A DNA stretch of 64,000 nt. Origin: Lepisosteus oculatus. Lineage: Eukaryota > Chordata > Actinopteri > Semionotiformes > Lepisosteidae. Shown in pieces: positions 34,663 through 47,819 of this stretch (position 1 is its first letter; each line of letters starts with the position of its first letter). The translations under genes were made by a program, and so were the position numbers. A model generated the notes under the pieces. That model worked only from the letters and a program-made list of their open reading frames with translations, was not told the origin of the DNA and did no database searches. The DNA is taken from the NCBI RefSeq assembly GCF_040954835.1, contig NC_090716.1:6311605-6375604 (forward strand). Reading direction: 5' to 3'.

Positions 34663-37600
34663 ATGGTGGTGAATTCCGTGCACTGGTTCCGCAAAGGGCT
34701 GAGGCTCCATGATAATCCGGCTTTACAGGAAGCTTTGAATATTTCGGACACAGTGCGATGTGTTTACATTTTGGATCCCTGGTTTGCTGCATCGGCTAAT
34801 GTAGGAATCAACAGATGGAGGTTTGTCTTTTATGCTACGTGATTGCATCGTGTGTCCCATTCAGTGCGTTAATGGCGTTCTAGTTTGAATCAGCTTAGTT
34901 TTCTAAACATTTGTGTGTCACGCCAGAGTCGTCACTGCTCGTGTTGGAAACACATGAACGTGGTTTGTGCAGTATCACAGAGCAGAGGCATACGGGGTGT
35001 CCGTGTCTTTTTCTGTCCACTTCCAGAGGTCACTGCATGGCGAATATTATTACATCACTGTAAGGCCATATGACTGCTCTTGCATTTAGGTGAACCTTTT
35101 GCCAAAATGAAACTTCGTTTCCATTTGTCTTGGCAACAATGTACATTGCAAGTAGGAATGGTTACATGTGTTTGCGTCCTGATTAGGATAACCCACTGCC
35201 TTTATCACGCAAAGTTATGCAGTGACTTGCAATTTTCGTGATCAGTGTTACCTTTTAAGATCTTCATTTTGTACTATAGTAACTAGTCTTGTTTAGTTTT
35301 CAGATATTTGTAAATAATTTGACGGGTTTGAATACAAATCAGTTAGGATTTTATATTGAGAATGCCGTCCCAGTAAACCTCTTGCAAGTTGATAATGCTG
35401 TCATTTCATTTCTGAATCCAGAGAAATAATTTAGGGATATAAACTATTGCAGTCCCTCCTGACCACCTAATAATTATGTTGTGAAGAGAATGGATGGAGA
35501 AATGTCTCAATGTCTGAAAAAAGACTCAAAACAACAGCAGAACCACAGCAGGAATCGATTACAGAGATCTGGGAACAAGTTCAGCTAAATGGATTAGTTA
35601 CCCTCAGTGCCTGAGAACCCTGTTGTCCAAAAACTTGATGAGATGGGGTTTTCCCAAGACCAGGGTTGGAAACCACTGAGGAGCAGGAAAGCTAAAGGAT
35701 GGCAGTGGTCATGTGAAATGTGACTGAATTATTTTGCAAAGTAGACAATTTGCTAGTTATCTCAAGGGTTTTAAAGATCCTTTTTACTCGACAGTTTAGG
35801 CTAACTTTATTCTCTCATTTAGATTCCTCCTTGAATCATTAGAGGATCTGGACGCCAGCCTGAGAAAACTGAATTCCCGACTGTTTGTTGTGCGAGGGCA
35901 GCCAGCAGATGTGTTTCCCAGATTATTCAAGGTAAGCTCTGTCGTTCTGTCTCTCTCATGATATTGACATTCGTTCCATTTTTATCTGCTGACTGTGCTC
36001 ATTGAACTTTTGCACACATTGAAATCTGTCTACTGTAACTATTGTCGATTTACATTATGGTAGTTTTACTGCAGCAGTCCGAATGAAGGGTATTTCTCAA
36101 GGGTAGAGCAGTACACATCTGGGATTTGAACTCACAACCTTCCAATTGAGAGCTAGATTCCTAACTACTATTCCTGCATGCATCATTTATTTTGCTCTTA
36201 AGAAGTAGGGTAAATTTCAAGGAATTCAACTGAAATAATATGTACTTAATATTCTGTTTAGTAGTATTTTTTGATTTTCTTTAATGTATTACAATGCATC
36301 GTTCATCATGGAGATTCCTAAATAATCTTTGTAAGTAGTTTTATTGTTCTGTAAATGTCTTTCGTGAAGACTGTTCTAAAATGTGAATAAGTGTTTTTTT
36401 CATCTGGGTTTGGATCTTTACTACTAACTGGAGTCACCGAGGTCATTAGGAGTTCATTTTTAATTAGCTTAATTTGAAGAGTGTTGCTGTTGGTCTGTGA
36501 CGGCATGCAGAGTATTCTTTTACTATATTTAATGGGAAATGTTCACGTTAATGGGGAAATAAAGAGTTCCTTTTCAGCATCTATTGACTCTGTCCTTTTT
36601 TTAATAAGATAAAGCTCGATATTCATCAAAATTTGCTCACAATTTCTTTGAGAATGATCTTCATCATGAGGGACATGGAGTTCTTAGTGATATTTCAATA
36701 TCTCAAGAAAATGTGATATGATATAATCTTTTGTGACAGTATCCACTCTTCACATTTCACTTTCATCAAGATCAAGCCTAATGTGTGAAGTTATTGAAGT
36801 TCCTTGTCATGAAATCAATATCCTCAGCACATGTCTGTTTGAAGAGGCTAGTAACATTTTCTGCTGCTTCTGCTAGGGAAATGAACTCATGAAAGTGTTT
36901 TGCTTAGGTTCTGTTTTTGAAAATTGCTTCAAAGAAGATTCATTTTAGCAATATATTTAAATACTTAAGAAAATTTCTAGATTTAATCATACAATTAAGG
37001 CTTTCTAGTTTTAGATTTAAATGGCAATTTCACTGTTGAGTCATTCCTAATTAAACGATAGCTTTTTTGGCATGATTTATAAGACTGATTTTGAAAAAGC
37101 TTTTAGCTATGCATTATGAAGGAGCAGAACTATTATGTGCTTTTATCTGTTTTTCTCCATCATTATGAGATGTCTCACTCTTGTGTTAAAAGTCACAGTA
37201 TTTTCCCTTTCAGGAATTTCTGGTGCTTGTGTATAGGAAAAACAGTAAAGATTCATTCCATGCTGAAAAGAGAAGAAAAGAAACTCAACATTTCAGCTGT
37301 GAAGCCTTCTTTGAGTCCATTGGGTAAACAATGGACATTTTTTTAGTACAGACTGCAAAATATTTCTTCATAGCATTTGTTACATATGAGTAAAATCTTA
37401 TGTTGTGAAGAGGAATTGTTTGATTAGGAAGGAGTTCTCTTACGAACCTCTTTCAGGTTAGCACAGGCCAAATGAATAGCTCTTTTAATGCCCTTCACAT
37501 AGCAAAAATAGCTCAAGCATGTTTATAGTTTATGAATGATGAAAAATTACTTAAACCACTCTTAATCGGATTTTGTTTCAGAATACCAAAAATGTCTGAC

Positions 37601-40600
37601 CTGTTTATTTTCCTTTTTGCCCTGCAGGAATGGAATGTAACACACCTGACTTTTGAATACGACTCGGAGCCGTTTGGGAAAGAGAGAGATGCTGCGATCA
37701 TGAAGCTGGCACGGGAGTCAGGAGTGGAAACAATTGTACAAGAATCCCATACGCTGTACAGTTTAGACAGGTGAGGCAATGCTGAAAGTAGCAGTTTCGT
37801 ATTTTATTTCTCAAGAAAATTGTTGTGTTAGTGTACAAATGCAGCCATTTGATTTAAATAATGAAATGAATTGCTTAATATGTGGTTTTGCTTTGTTTCT
37901 GTTGGGGCAAAAAACAATTTTGCATCAAGCTATATGTATGTACAGTTCAGACAAAAGTTAGTAAAAAAGATTAATTTGGTCTCTGACAAGTTAAAATTAA
38001 CTAAATGCTGAAAATAGGTTATTGACACTTTGTGACCATGCAAAGGGGCTTTAGTGGTTTCTGAAGTAATTAGATTCCTTCAAATATTTTCACCTGCAGC
38101 TGTGAACATGCTGCTGCAGAAACTGTAATCATCATGAAAAGCAATTAATGTTTTTTTTCTGGAATTGTTTCTCCAACTAGTAAAACCAGAGTGATTATGA
38201 AGTCTTTTGTAACCTGTGTCAGTGTGTATACTTGTAGAAGGTTATTAGGAATACCACCCAGGAAAGATAGATATCTGTATAAAAGATGGAATTCCTAGTA
38301 TAAACAGCAATTGACTGGTTTTGTGAGAGAATTGAAAGGCTGGTTTTGAACCTAGTAAAAATCCAAGTATGAAACTGTTGTTTGTTCTTACTGAAAGTAT
38401 GTGAAATCACGAGAGCCTTTCACCCTTCTCTGTAAATATAATTGATTAAAGTAGACAGCATGTGTCATGTAACCTGTATATGTGAGATGTTATTTTTTTA
38501 TATGATGTCTTCAGCTGCACATAGTTTCTATTCCAGTCCTTTGTATTTGTGTCTAATGGAGGCGATGCTACCACCTAGTGGTGCGCTGCACTAATTATCA
38601 GGCACACTACCCAACATGTGCAGACAGTGGGTGGTGGAATAGCTGTGCTCTACAGTCACCATTGCAAACATGTGCCTTCAGGAGCGTGCAGCCATGCAGC
38701 ACTAGGCACATGTAAGCCGCCTGAGACAGGGCATTCTGGCAGGAAATGACAGAATGGGAGTGGTTAACTGGTTACCGATATAGATGGAGTTGCATAAGCT
38801 GAGGGGGTGGATCTGATCTTTTTCTGCTGTTCATTAGTTCCATGCACCCCATTTATCTCAGAATTCTTTTGTCAGAAATAATTGTGAGCTTTTTTTCTTT
38901 TTTTATCCCATGTTTTGTTTCTTTCTCTCAGTAGAAATACTTCAGACCATGAAAAGAAGTATTTCTTGTTAAGTAAAGAACGTGCCATGCAAATTCAAAT
39001 TTAATTGAAATACTGGGTACTTGTGAAATAGGAAAAAATGATGACTTGTATAGATGTCTTCTGGAAGTTTATGATTTTTACTAAATGCATTTTAAAAGGA
39101 GAATAGAGAAAACTACAGTGGAGCTTGTTACAAATAGTAAGGGGAAATTAAGAAAATAATTATAGGGAATACTTTTGAATTACAGTAAATATTTTGTATT
39201 CTTGTGTCTTGTGTCTGCAGAACATGATAGGAATAACAGGTATTTTTCTTTTTGTACAGCATTTGTTCTGCATCTAACATTGGGATGGAATTAGTCTTCT
39301 ATAAACCTAGCTAAAGATTGCTTGTGGAATCTAGCATGGGTTCATCCTCAACATCTAATTGGTACTTTTGTTTTATTCTTTCCCAGGATAATCGAGTTAA
39401 ATAATAACAGTCCTCCGCTCACATTTAAGCGATTTCAAGCCATTGTCAGTCGCTTGGGGCTTCCAAAGAAACCCCTGGGGACAGTGACCCCCCAGCAGAT
39501 GGAGAGATGTCACACTCCCATCTCCGAGAACCATGACGAATGCTACAGAGTGCCAACTTTGGAGGAGCTAGGTGAGACTCTGAATGCATTCAGCTTTTAG
39601 AAGCAGTGTGTAAGCCCTCCAGGTTAACGAAGGGACTAGAATTTTTTTCTCCTCCGATGTTAAAAATAATTAATTCTTTCGTATTTTAAAACCGGTTTAG
39701 AGATATCAGTGCTTGTCTGTTTTCTGAAGTCTCCTGATTTAACATTGTCAATCTTTAAAGCAGTCTGGCTTACTCCAGCAGTCAGCATGCCACATGGGGA
39801 TAATGTGGACCCACTCTCCTTCAACAGGCCCACCAGCCCCGACCATTCATTATTTGAAATGCTGCAAGCATTTCTGCAGTGCCTCGCAGGAACATTGGCC
39901 GTGAACAGAGGAGAGGTGTCTCTTGCTGACAGCAGTGCCCATTTTCAGGATCCTGGCAAGCTCCAGGGATTGCTGTTTGAGCTGCAAGCCGATGGCATTT
40001 TGGGCTGACTAGGGCACACCCACCCCTGTTGGTAGCCGGCCAGTTATCTGCTGCTGCTTGAGTCATCGTAGGTTAATGACAAGCTGAAAGTGGCAATGTC
40101 TGGACCGAAGGGCTCAACCTGCACTCTGAGCGCCCTTCCTCCACCTTTACTGCTTGATCTAGTGGGATTTTGTCTGTAACTTAGGGTGTGCTTTTTTATA
40201 AAATATACATGCGCTTACAATAAAAAACATGGAGTGCATACTAGGTCTTCATTAAAATTTCAGTTCAGACTACAGGCCATGGAGAAGTAAGACTAGGTTT
40301 CTTGTCTTCCAGGATTTAAGACGCATGGACTCAGTCCATCCATATGGAAAGGAGGAGAAACAGAGGCTGTAAGACGACTAAATAAACATTTAGAGAGAAA
40401 GGTGAGCTGCTGTGTTTCTACCATGCTAATATAGCAAGTGAAAAGGAAGTTCATGCATTTACTTTTGGCTCAAGTTATAGAGTTTTTTTTATACAAAATT
40501 TAATACTAGAATAACCTGGAGCAGCGAATTTCAATTAATTGAATTTCAAGGCCCACATACAGGTGATCAGTAAATGTACAGGAATGTATGTTGTACAAAT

Positions 40601-43600
40601 AAATCTTTGAACAAGTGAAGATTCGAGACTTTTTGTATCTGTCAAGCTTCAAAATGCCATGTACAACTGTAGAATCTCCTATGACATTTTGTACATTTTC
40701 ATGTTTTCCTTTGCATTGAACAATTGTAGCGAGATGAAGGCCCATAATATAAGACTGAACTTTCCTTGTTTTTTCTTTCAGGCCTGGGTCGCAAGTTTCG
40801 AAAGGCCCAAAATTAATGTGTATTCGCTGATTGCCAGTCCAACGGGTTTGAGTCCGTACCTGCGGTTCGGCTGTGTATCATGTCGTCTGTTTTATTACAG
40901 CCTGTTAGAGCTGTATAAAAAGGTAAGTTTTGCTTTTTCTATAGACGTGTGGTTCACTCAAGTTTTTAGTCTTATGTCATAAAATGATTCAAGGAAAATA
41001 TTTTTTGCTTTGTTGAAAAGTGAGACTAATAGGAAGTGGAATAAACGATGATTGGATCAATTAGCTACTAATTACCAAGTGGAGTAGATGAGCAAAATGA
41101 CCTTCCTAGGTTTCTAGTTTCTTCAAGTCTCACCTTTGTAAACCTTCTTATTTTCTAAAAAGACTTTTCCTGTGTTAGAACTAAGAATGAATCATCACAG
41201 ATGTGCCTTCAGGGTGTCCTTCACTTTAAGTTGCTAATTGTTTCATATAACTGTTGCATTTGTTTCCATGTTGTACTTTTTATGGAATAGAAGTGTTTGT
41301 TTGACACATTAATCACACTTACATTCTATAAAAGAAGACAGGGTTATTGCTGGTGTAAATCTTTCACAGCCTGTGCCTCATATGAAGAATCATGTCTTAA
41401 TATTCTTCAGGATGAGTATAAGTGAAGATAAATCAATAGTTACTGCAGTGACGTTTTAGTATATTGTGCACAGTGAGTTGTATCTGATATAGAATATTTA
41501 TTAAGCATTTATAGTAAGACTTACAGTTTTTCTTCTGGTATCTCAAATAGGTCAGAAAGAGTAGCAGTCCCCCTCTCTCGCTATTCGGACAACTGCTCTG
41601 GAGGGAGTTCTTCTACACAGCAGCTACGAATAATCCCAAATTCGACCAGATGGAAGGGAACCCAATCTGCGTGCAGATCCCCTGGGACAGGAATCCAGAG
41701 GCTCTGGCTAAGTGGGCCGAGGGACGGACAGGTTACCCCTGGATCGATGCCATCATGACCCAGCTCCGGCAGGAGGGCTGGATCCACCACTTAGCCCGGC
41801 ATGCGGTGGCCTGTTTCCTGACCCGGGGGGATCTGTGGGTCAGCTGGGAGAGCGGCATGAGGGTATGGGAACCGCAGTATCGGCAGTCTGTTGGGTCCTT
41901 GACTTGCTGACTTGATCTGATGGTTGTGTTGATTCTGTACGTATGAGGTCTGGCTATTTTTAAATCACAGCTAAGACCATGATCCTGAGAGGAGATTTGA
42001 TTGTGTACAAACTGGTAGAAGGGTGAAAGAGCACAATTAAAAGTGCCACATCTTCTCTCAAGTCAGTTGTGATGGATCACTAGTGTTGTGTTGCCCATGA
42101 GCAGATTTTACGAAGGTATGTGTCCGCTGTGGTTTTGTCAGCAGGTTTGGGGAGGCAGTTAAATGTCTTTGGGCAATGGTGTTATCAGAGCATTCAGGCT
42201 GTGACAGAGTACCAAAAATGTATTTTGTTCCTTTCAAAAATAGATAATACCCTTAAAAAAGGTAGTAGTTGACCAGAAAAAAAAAACAATAAAATGTGGC
42301 AAAGAACAGTGACGTAACAGCAAAAGCATATTATAAGATCAGAAAAACGGAGAAAGGCATAGTACAAAAATTAGGAAAGTAAATATGTGACATACTGTAA
42401 TTGTGGTTTATCCATGCAAAAACTATGGAACTGTCATGCAGCCTTCTATGATAAACTTTCATAAAGTAATGGAGCAAGTTATATAGTGCAGCTCCATTGT
42501 AAGAGATAAAAACAGGTATGTTTTGCTTATGTTATGGTGTGTAAGTTACATGCATTTTTAGTTACCGTGTGGGTGATAGTTTGTTTTTCTTAACCAGGTC
42601 TTTGAGGAGCTGTTACTGGATGCGGATTTCAGTGTCAACGCAGGGAGCTGGATGTGGCTGTCATGCAGTGCCTTTTTCCAGCAGTTCTTCCACTGCTATT
42701 GCCCTGTTGGCTTTGGAAGAAGAACGGACCCCAGTGGAGACTATATCAGGTGATTTGGGGGAAGGGATTTGATTGGGATTATAGATTTTAATAGACACCT
42801 TGCATCTAGGTTTAGGTAAGAATTAACAGTAGATCATCACCAGTAAAAGTGGTCAGCCAGAGTACTGGTTGTTTATTCTAGCACACATCACTGGCATGAG
42901 CCTGGGGTGTTAGTCGACTGGGACTGTGGGTGGGTGTGTTTGAAGCATCACTGATCATTATTCAGCTGGTGCACTACAGAGGTGGTTGCCATAAAGTAGT
43001 TTTTTTAGCAACAGCCAGTTCCATCCAAATTGGGCACGTGAGTATAGTAATTAACCATAACTAACACTGGCAAACTAAAAAAGAGAGGATAACTTTGTAG
43101 CTTCTAACGTCACATAATTAAATCAATCCCCAGTTGCGGGTCAGTGTTTCACTTTGTACCGTGAACATGTCCTGCTTCTTACAAATGACAATTAAATCAT
43201 GTTTGTCTTCATCACTAAGTGCATTTATAAGTGAATGATGTTTTAATTGTTTGGAATGGCATGAAAACAGTGGACAATATTGTGTTTCTGTCTTTTATAG
43301 ACGCTATATACCAAAGCTGAAAGAGTACCCAAATAGGTACATTTATGAGCCATGGAATGCCCCAGAAATTGTGCAGAAGGCTGCTAACTGTGTCATTGGG
43401 GTAGACTACCCCAAACCAATGATCAACCATGCACAGGCCAGCAGGCTCAACATTGAACGTATGAAGCAGATATATCAGCAGCTTTCACACTACAAGGGAC
43501 TTAGTAAGTCTGCCTTCAGCTGTAATAAAGAATTATTTTGTGCTACATTATTCTGAAACAAAATTGAGTTGCTTCGAAGTCAGCACGTGCTTTGTGCAGT

Positions 43601-44904
43601 GCACAAGAGGTTCCTTTTCAGCTTTCCTTTTCAGAAAACAAAGCCTTTTTTGTGGGCTAGACCACATCATTCATTAGAAATTGGAAACAGAATTGTTTTA
43701 ATACTGTTTGAGGCAGCCATCTAAAGTGTAATTTTCCCTGTGTTTTGAATACCATAGACTTTTTTTGCAAAACCTTGCTGATAGAAGGTAACATCAGAAG
43801 CAGTTAATTTAATGTCTCACATCACTCGGGGGGAAAAAGGAGGAGTTGAGATTGGTACACTACTGTTAAACTAGTGCTAGGGGCTGTCAGATGTGTTTTC
43901 TGTGAGGCTGAGTGTTGCCTTATCGGATTTGTCCTGTTTCCAAACAATATTAACTGTTGAGTTCAATTTTTACATCCATTTATTGTTAATGGTGCAGGTT
44001 TTTCTATTGCTCTCCTTAATGTATTTACAAAGAAAGTCTCACCCAGTAATAAAACATTAGGCTTTAAACTTTTTTCGTTAGTTTTCTCTTTGCTAAATTG
44101 ACCACACATTCATTAGTATCACATCTGAAAGGAAGAGAGATTATATACAGATAAATCCTAAAGATGATTGAGTCTTTTTATCTTAAAGTTCTTTCTGTTT
44201 GCTGTAGTGGCTTTGATGTTGATAAATCCTTAATTGAATTTGCCCTCACTTCACACTTAAATGGCATCTGCAAGTTATCCCAAAATCTTTTTCTATATCT
44301 TCAATCCTGTTCCCAGACAAAATGTAGATTCTTGCAAATCTTTCTTCATTTCAGTATTGCAGTTATTTCTTATGGATGCATTTGCTGAAAGCCTTTTTAT
44401 GTTGTTACTGAGCTTCAGTATTTTCTGTTTAGGTTTACTGGCATCTGTACCATCTGTCCCTGATGATGCTAGGTCACCTGTAACAGACGATCCGCATGGA
44501 CACAGCAGCAGTGGTAAGATTAATGTTATTACAATAATTGCTTCCATTTATAGAGCATTGTTCTCCCAAAGGATTTTTGCTTAATGTGTTACTGTATAAA
44601 GTGTTTCATTTATATCAGTATGTTTAGGATTCTCTACCACGAGTATGTATCTGTCAATCATGTATGGGTGGGGTTAAGAAGGCTTATAAAATTTCATATA
44701 ATAAGTGTAACCTCAATTCATTTGAAAATACTAATTAAAATCATCGGCATTTATGTTCCAGCTCCATGTTCACGGCACCACAGTAAAAACACTAGCTGGA
44801 GGAAGAGAGAGAGACCCTCTGACCTGGAGAGCGAAGACAAATGCTCTAGGCCTAAAGTCCAGCGGCCCTGTGTCACCGGAAGTAGAGCAAATGACAAACC
44901 ATAA
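34663..44904 (+). CDS. cry2: Cryptochrome-2, circadian repressor
   Basis: Photolyase-like flavoprotein that with PER represses CLOCK/BMAL1 in the nucleus. Eleven exons: 34663-34820, 35823-35931, 37628-37770, 39387-39571, 40313-40401, 40782-40922, 41551-41862, 42598-42749, 43301-43503, 44433-44513, 44762-44904. All phases match, giving 571 residues (human 593). The photolyase-homology region covers about 1-498: [16 protein letters not shown] near the start, [79 protein letters not shown]. The variable tail is 499-571 and contains basic WRKRE and [10 protein letters not shown]2 rather than CRY1 is indicated by [28 protein letters not shown] and the slc35c1/mapk8ip1 neighbours. Oddities: it lacks the longer N-terminus of mammalian CRY2, and the tail end resembles that of CRY1. 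Confidence 0.97.
35444..35690 (+). repeat. Dispersed fish repeat in cry2 intron 1
   Basis: It begins near 'gcagtccctcctgaccacc' and ends 'agaccagggttggaaaccac', with a pyrimidine/purine layout like the copies at 23.1 and 62.1 kb. Diverged. Confidence 0.45.
36065..36180 (-). mobile_element. tRNA-derived fish SINE, 5' part
   Basis: On the minus strand it shows an A-box-like start, then 'ggaaggttgtgagttcaaat' and 'ccca' (a B-box-like GGTTCAAATCC variant), then 'ctgctctacccttgagaaa'. It is the same family as the fuller copy at 55.75 kb. It lies in cry2 intron 2, reversed. Confidence 0.7.
37228..37320 (-). mobile_element. Mini-element, diverged third copy
   Basis: On the minus strand it reads 'aaagaaggcttcacagctg', 'aaatgttgag', a CT-rich tract and 'ttttcagcatggaatgaatc'. 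This is the same order as the copies at 49.4 and 59.4 kb. It has lost the AATAAA (now AATGAA), and no clear flanking direct repeat was seen. It sits in cry2 intron 2, antisense to the gene. Confidence 0.6.
39770..40150. other. GC-richer intronic block in cry2
   Basis: It lies between cry2 exons 4 and 5 and contrasts with the AT-rich intron. It carries an open frame of about 99 codons ending in TGA, without splice sites or family motifs. A mobile-element fragment is more likely than an exon. Confidence 0.35.
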
Positions 44905-45620
44905 TAATGGGTGGAGGTAACAGCTTCTGTATTTTGGGCAACAGTATGCATTTCTCAGTATACTCACAGTACAACACACTGGTGAACATTAAACCAATAC
45001 ATTTAGTTCAAGATGAGCAGCCATGCTCCAAACAGACAAATGGGAAGTGAACAGTTCACTATTTAAGGCAGAAGGTGATAATTATTAGTGAAATCACATG
45101 TCTTCTGCATTGTCTTTCAGATGGGTGCAGAGAAATCAGTAAGATGGAACAAATGAAGGACTGGTAATCTGCTGTGTGCCCATAGTACCTGAGCTGGTAT
45201 TTTTGAGCTGCATCCACATCAAAGGGTCATTTTCTTTTCTGTTATTTGAAAACCATGCAGCAAAAGAATATTGCCAACAGTTTTTCAAAGCTTCTGTACT
45301 CAAATTGTTATATAAACTCTGAATTGTGGAAGAAAACCAATTTTTCTGAAGTGTTGGTTACAATATTTTAATCAGCTGAGTACTTCTTGAAATTGGCAAA
45401 CTGTTAGATACATTTCTGTCTTGTGTCCTTTTTTCAAATTTCCTTGATACCTTGTGAACATTCATGGGCTAAATTAGTTCTGTCACTGAAGCTAAGGCTA
45501 CAATAGCTTGAGGAGAACATTTTGACACATATCTAGTTAGCTATGAAGCAAATTGCATTTTCATACAGCATCCAGTAAATTCTAGTTACAAGTGCCATTT
45601 TGTCTGCTGCCAAAGGTTTT

Positions 45621-45626
45621 AATAAA
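45621..45626 (+). terminator. cry2: AATAAA, first polyadenylation candidate of cry2
   Basis: About 720 bases after the stop codon. Further candidates lie at 45747-45752 and 46927-46932, so the 3' end may be multiple. The sequence alone does not decide which is used. Confidence 0.4.
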
Positions 45627-47433
45627 TAAGCATGACTTATATCTCTAAAACAGGCATCTTATGTAAAATGCTCACTTTAGTTTGTCATTTTTGTTATCCA
45701 TATTCATTCCCTATATGTGCTATGTTGCACAATTATCAGCCTTACTAATAAAATAATGATGCATAGCCTTAACAGTAAATAGGTTCCCCCCTTCACAGCC
45801 ATTGTTTGAACTGTGATGTTCTTTAGCATAATCCCAAAGAAATTGCCATCTGTTTTGAACATCTTCAGATTTCATTCTATGGATGACTTTTTTTTAGATT
45901 TTGTACATCCTGTAATTTCAAGAAAATTAAGTTTAACATGGTTATTAATGAGAGCAATCTTGGTGTATGATGAGCATTGCTTTGTGATTCATATTTTAAT
46001 TTATATATAATACAATGCAATAAATTGCTGTTTAATTTATAGGTAATTACTGCACTCATAATATGAAACATGCAGCAAGTGCTTAGCTTAAAGTCAATGA
46101 GTAAATGTTTAGTATATATGGAGAATGGATCCAAAAGCATCTTCCCATCAAAGCCACTATATATATATATGTGTATGTAATTCTTATGTAACCAAACTTC
46201 CATGTAATAAGAAAATGCAGATATTTCTTACTTGTGAAGCAAACTATTTTTATGCTGCCTATGCAGAAACATAGATTGCAGAAATGTCTTGATATTTCTG
46301 GGAGTCATCTTTATTCACCAGGAACTGAAAAGGCAATCTGAATTTCAAAATGGAATGAAATTGCTTGGTAGCTAAGTATTTACTGGAGCTGAGGAACCTG
46401 TGATAAGTTATACTAAGCAGATGTGCAGTGCTATAGCAGCTTCACACATGCAAGGATTAAACCTTCATTAATTCTATTAAATGTTTTACATAGCAATGGA
46501 AAATGGTTCATTTGTATTTGCAGCAGTTCTTTTGTTTTTGGTGGAGGTTGAAAGAAGTGAAGGAATTATTAAGAAAGCTTCTTTATATGAAGTGTTGTGC
46601 ATAAATTCTGATTTTATTTTCAGTGGTTTCTAAATTGGCTGAACAATTTAAGTTTTGAGTTTTCCTGTAAATGGAAAAATCATATTAATTTTGACCTGAA
46701 CTAAATAGGCCTTTGTTCTTTATTAACTCTCCACTATATAGCATGATGATGAAGGTAAAAGTCCTTGTACAAAATGTTAATTAAAAAATTCAGAAACCCA
46801 CTTTTTGTTTAACGATTTTTGCCTTTCTCCCACTCATATAAAGTACAGTATTTCTGTTAAGATAGATTAATTCCTAGTAACACTTTGTATGTGAGAAAGT
46901 AATACTAATAAGTTATTTTGTTTTGTAATAAATCTTCTATTTGGTGAAAAGGTCAGCCTTTGTGACCCCCTAATCAAAATTAACATAAAGAACAGGCTGG
47001 ATTCATAAAAAGAAATAAAAGAGTAGCCTATAGAGAGAGTCTTCCATTCCTAATCAGACCATATTAACTCTGATGCACTACTTTTAATTAGAACACTTGA
47101 GGCCAATCATGTATAGAATTTCCAATGGTATAAAGTAATATGCTTTAATTTATACAGTACATGGGTGCCTTATCGGTGAACAACCCTCGATATTTATAAG
47201 TAGTTCTCGATATGTTTTGCAAGCTATATATATATAGTTTTTCAAATATATTTAACTTTTGAATCATTTCAGGCTATTCCATCAGATGTTTTGTAGATTT
47301 ATGTGGCAGCTTTGAAAATGTAGCACATGGATGAGTTCTGGGGCTCTAAAAAAGTATTAAGAAACCCTTTAATTATGCCAGAAGACTTCTGGAATAGACC
47401 TACTCTGAATCTGTGATCTTGATTACTTTAGGG

Positions 47434-47819
47434 CAGTGGTTCTCAAACTTTTTGGACCAAGTACCACCCCCGATCAAACCAAAGCATCTAAGCACCAACT
47501 ACAAGTCATCTTCTCATAGGAACCACAGAAAATCTCAATGACTAACATGAGCCCGTACACACATACTCACACACATATAATACGAGTTGCACTGAGCACT
47601 TAGATAATTTGGATCATACCGGCTTGCAGCCATTTTCCGATGCCTGATAACACTAGCAGTGCTGTCTGTGTCAGGTTCAGCAGCCGAGCTAGTGTCGGAG
47701 GCCAATGTATAATTGAGGTATTAATTTTCGATCAATTGTTCTGTAGGCGAATGTGGCACTGTTGGGAGAAATTGTTCCCAATTTCCCCTTAAAAGACTGT
47801 GACAGTTTGAGAACCACTG
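47434..47819. mobile_element. Non-autonomous hAT transposon (MITE), complete
   Basis: The ends CAGTGGTTCTCAAACT and AGTTTGAGAACCACTG are exact 16-bp terminal inverted repeats of hAT (Charlie) type. The element is 386 bp with no transposase frame. It is flanked by perfect 8-bp target duplications CTTTAGGG at 47426-47433 and 47820-47827, the length expected for hAT. Confidence 0.95.

Noticed and set aside
36065-36180. Functional tRNA gene suggested by a B-box-like motif
   Set aside because: No cloverleaf can be drawn and the same sequence plan occurs in SINE copies; it is a SINE head.
34663-44904. Assignment of the cryptochrome as CRY1
   Set aside because: The tail end is CRY1-like, but core residues and the slc35c1/mapk8ip1 neighbours indicate CRY2.
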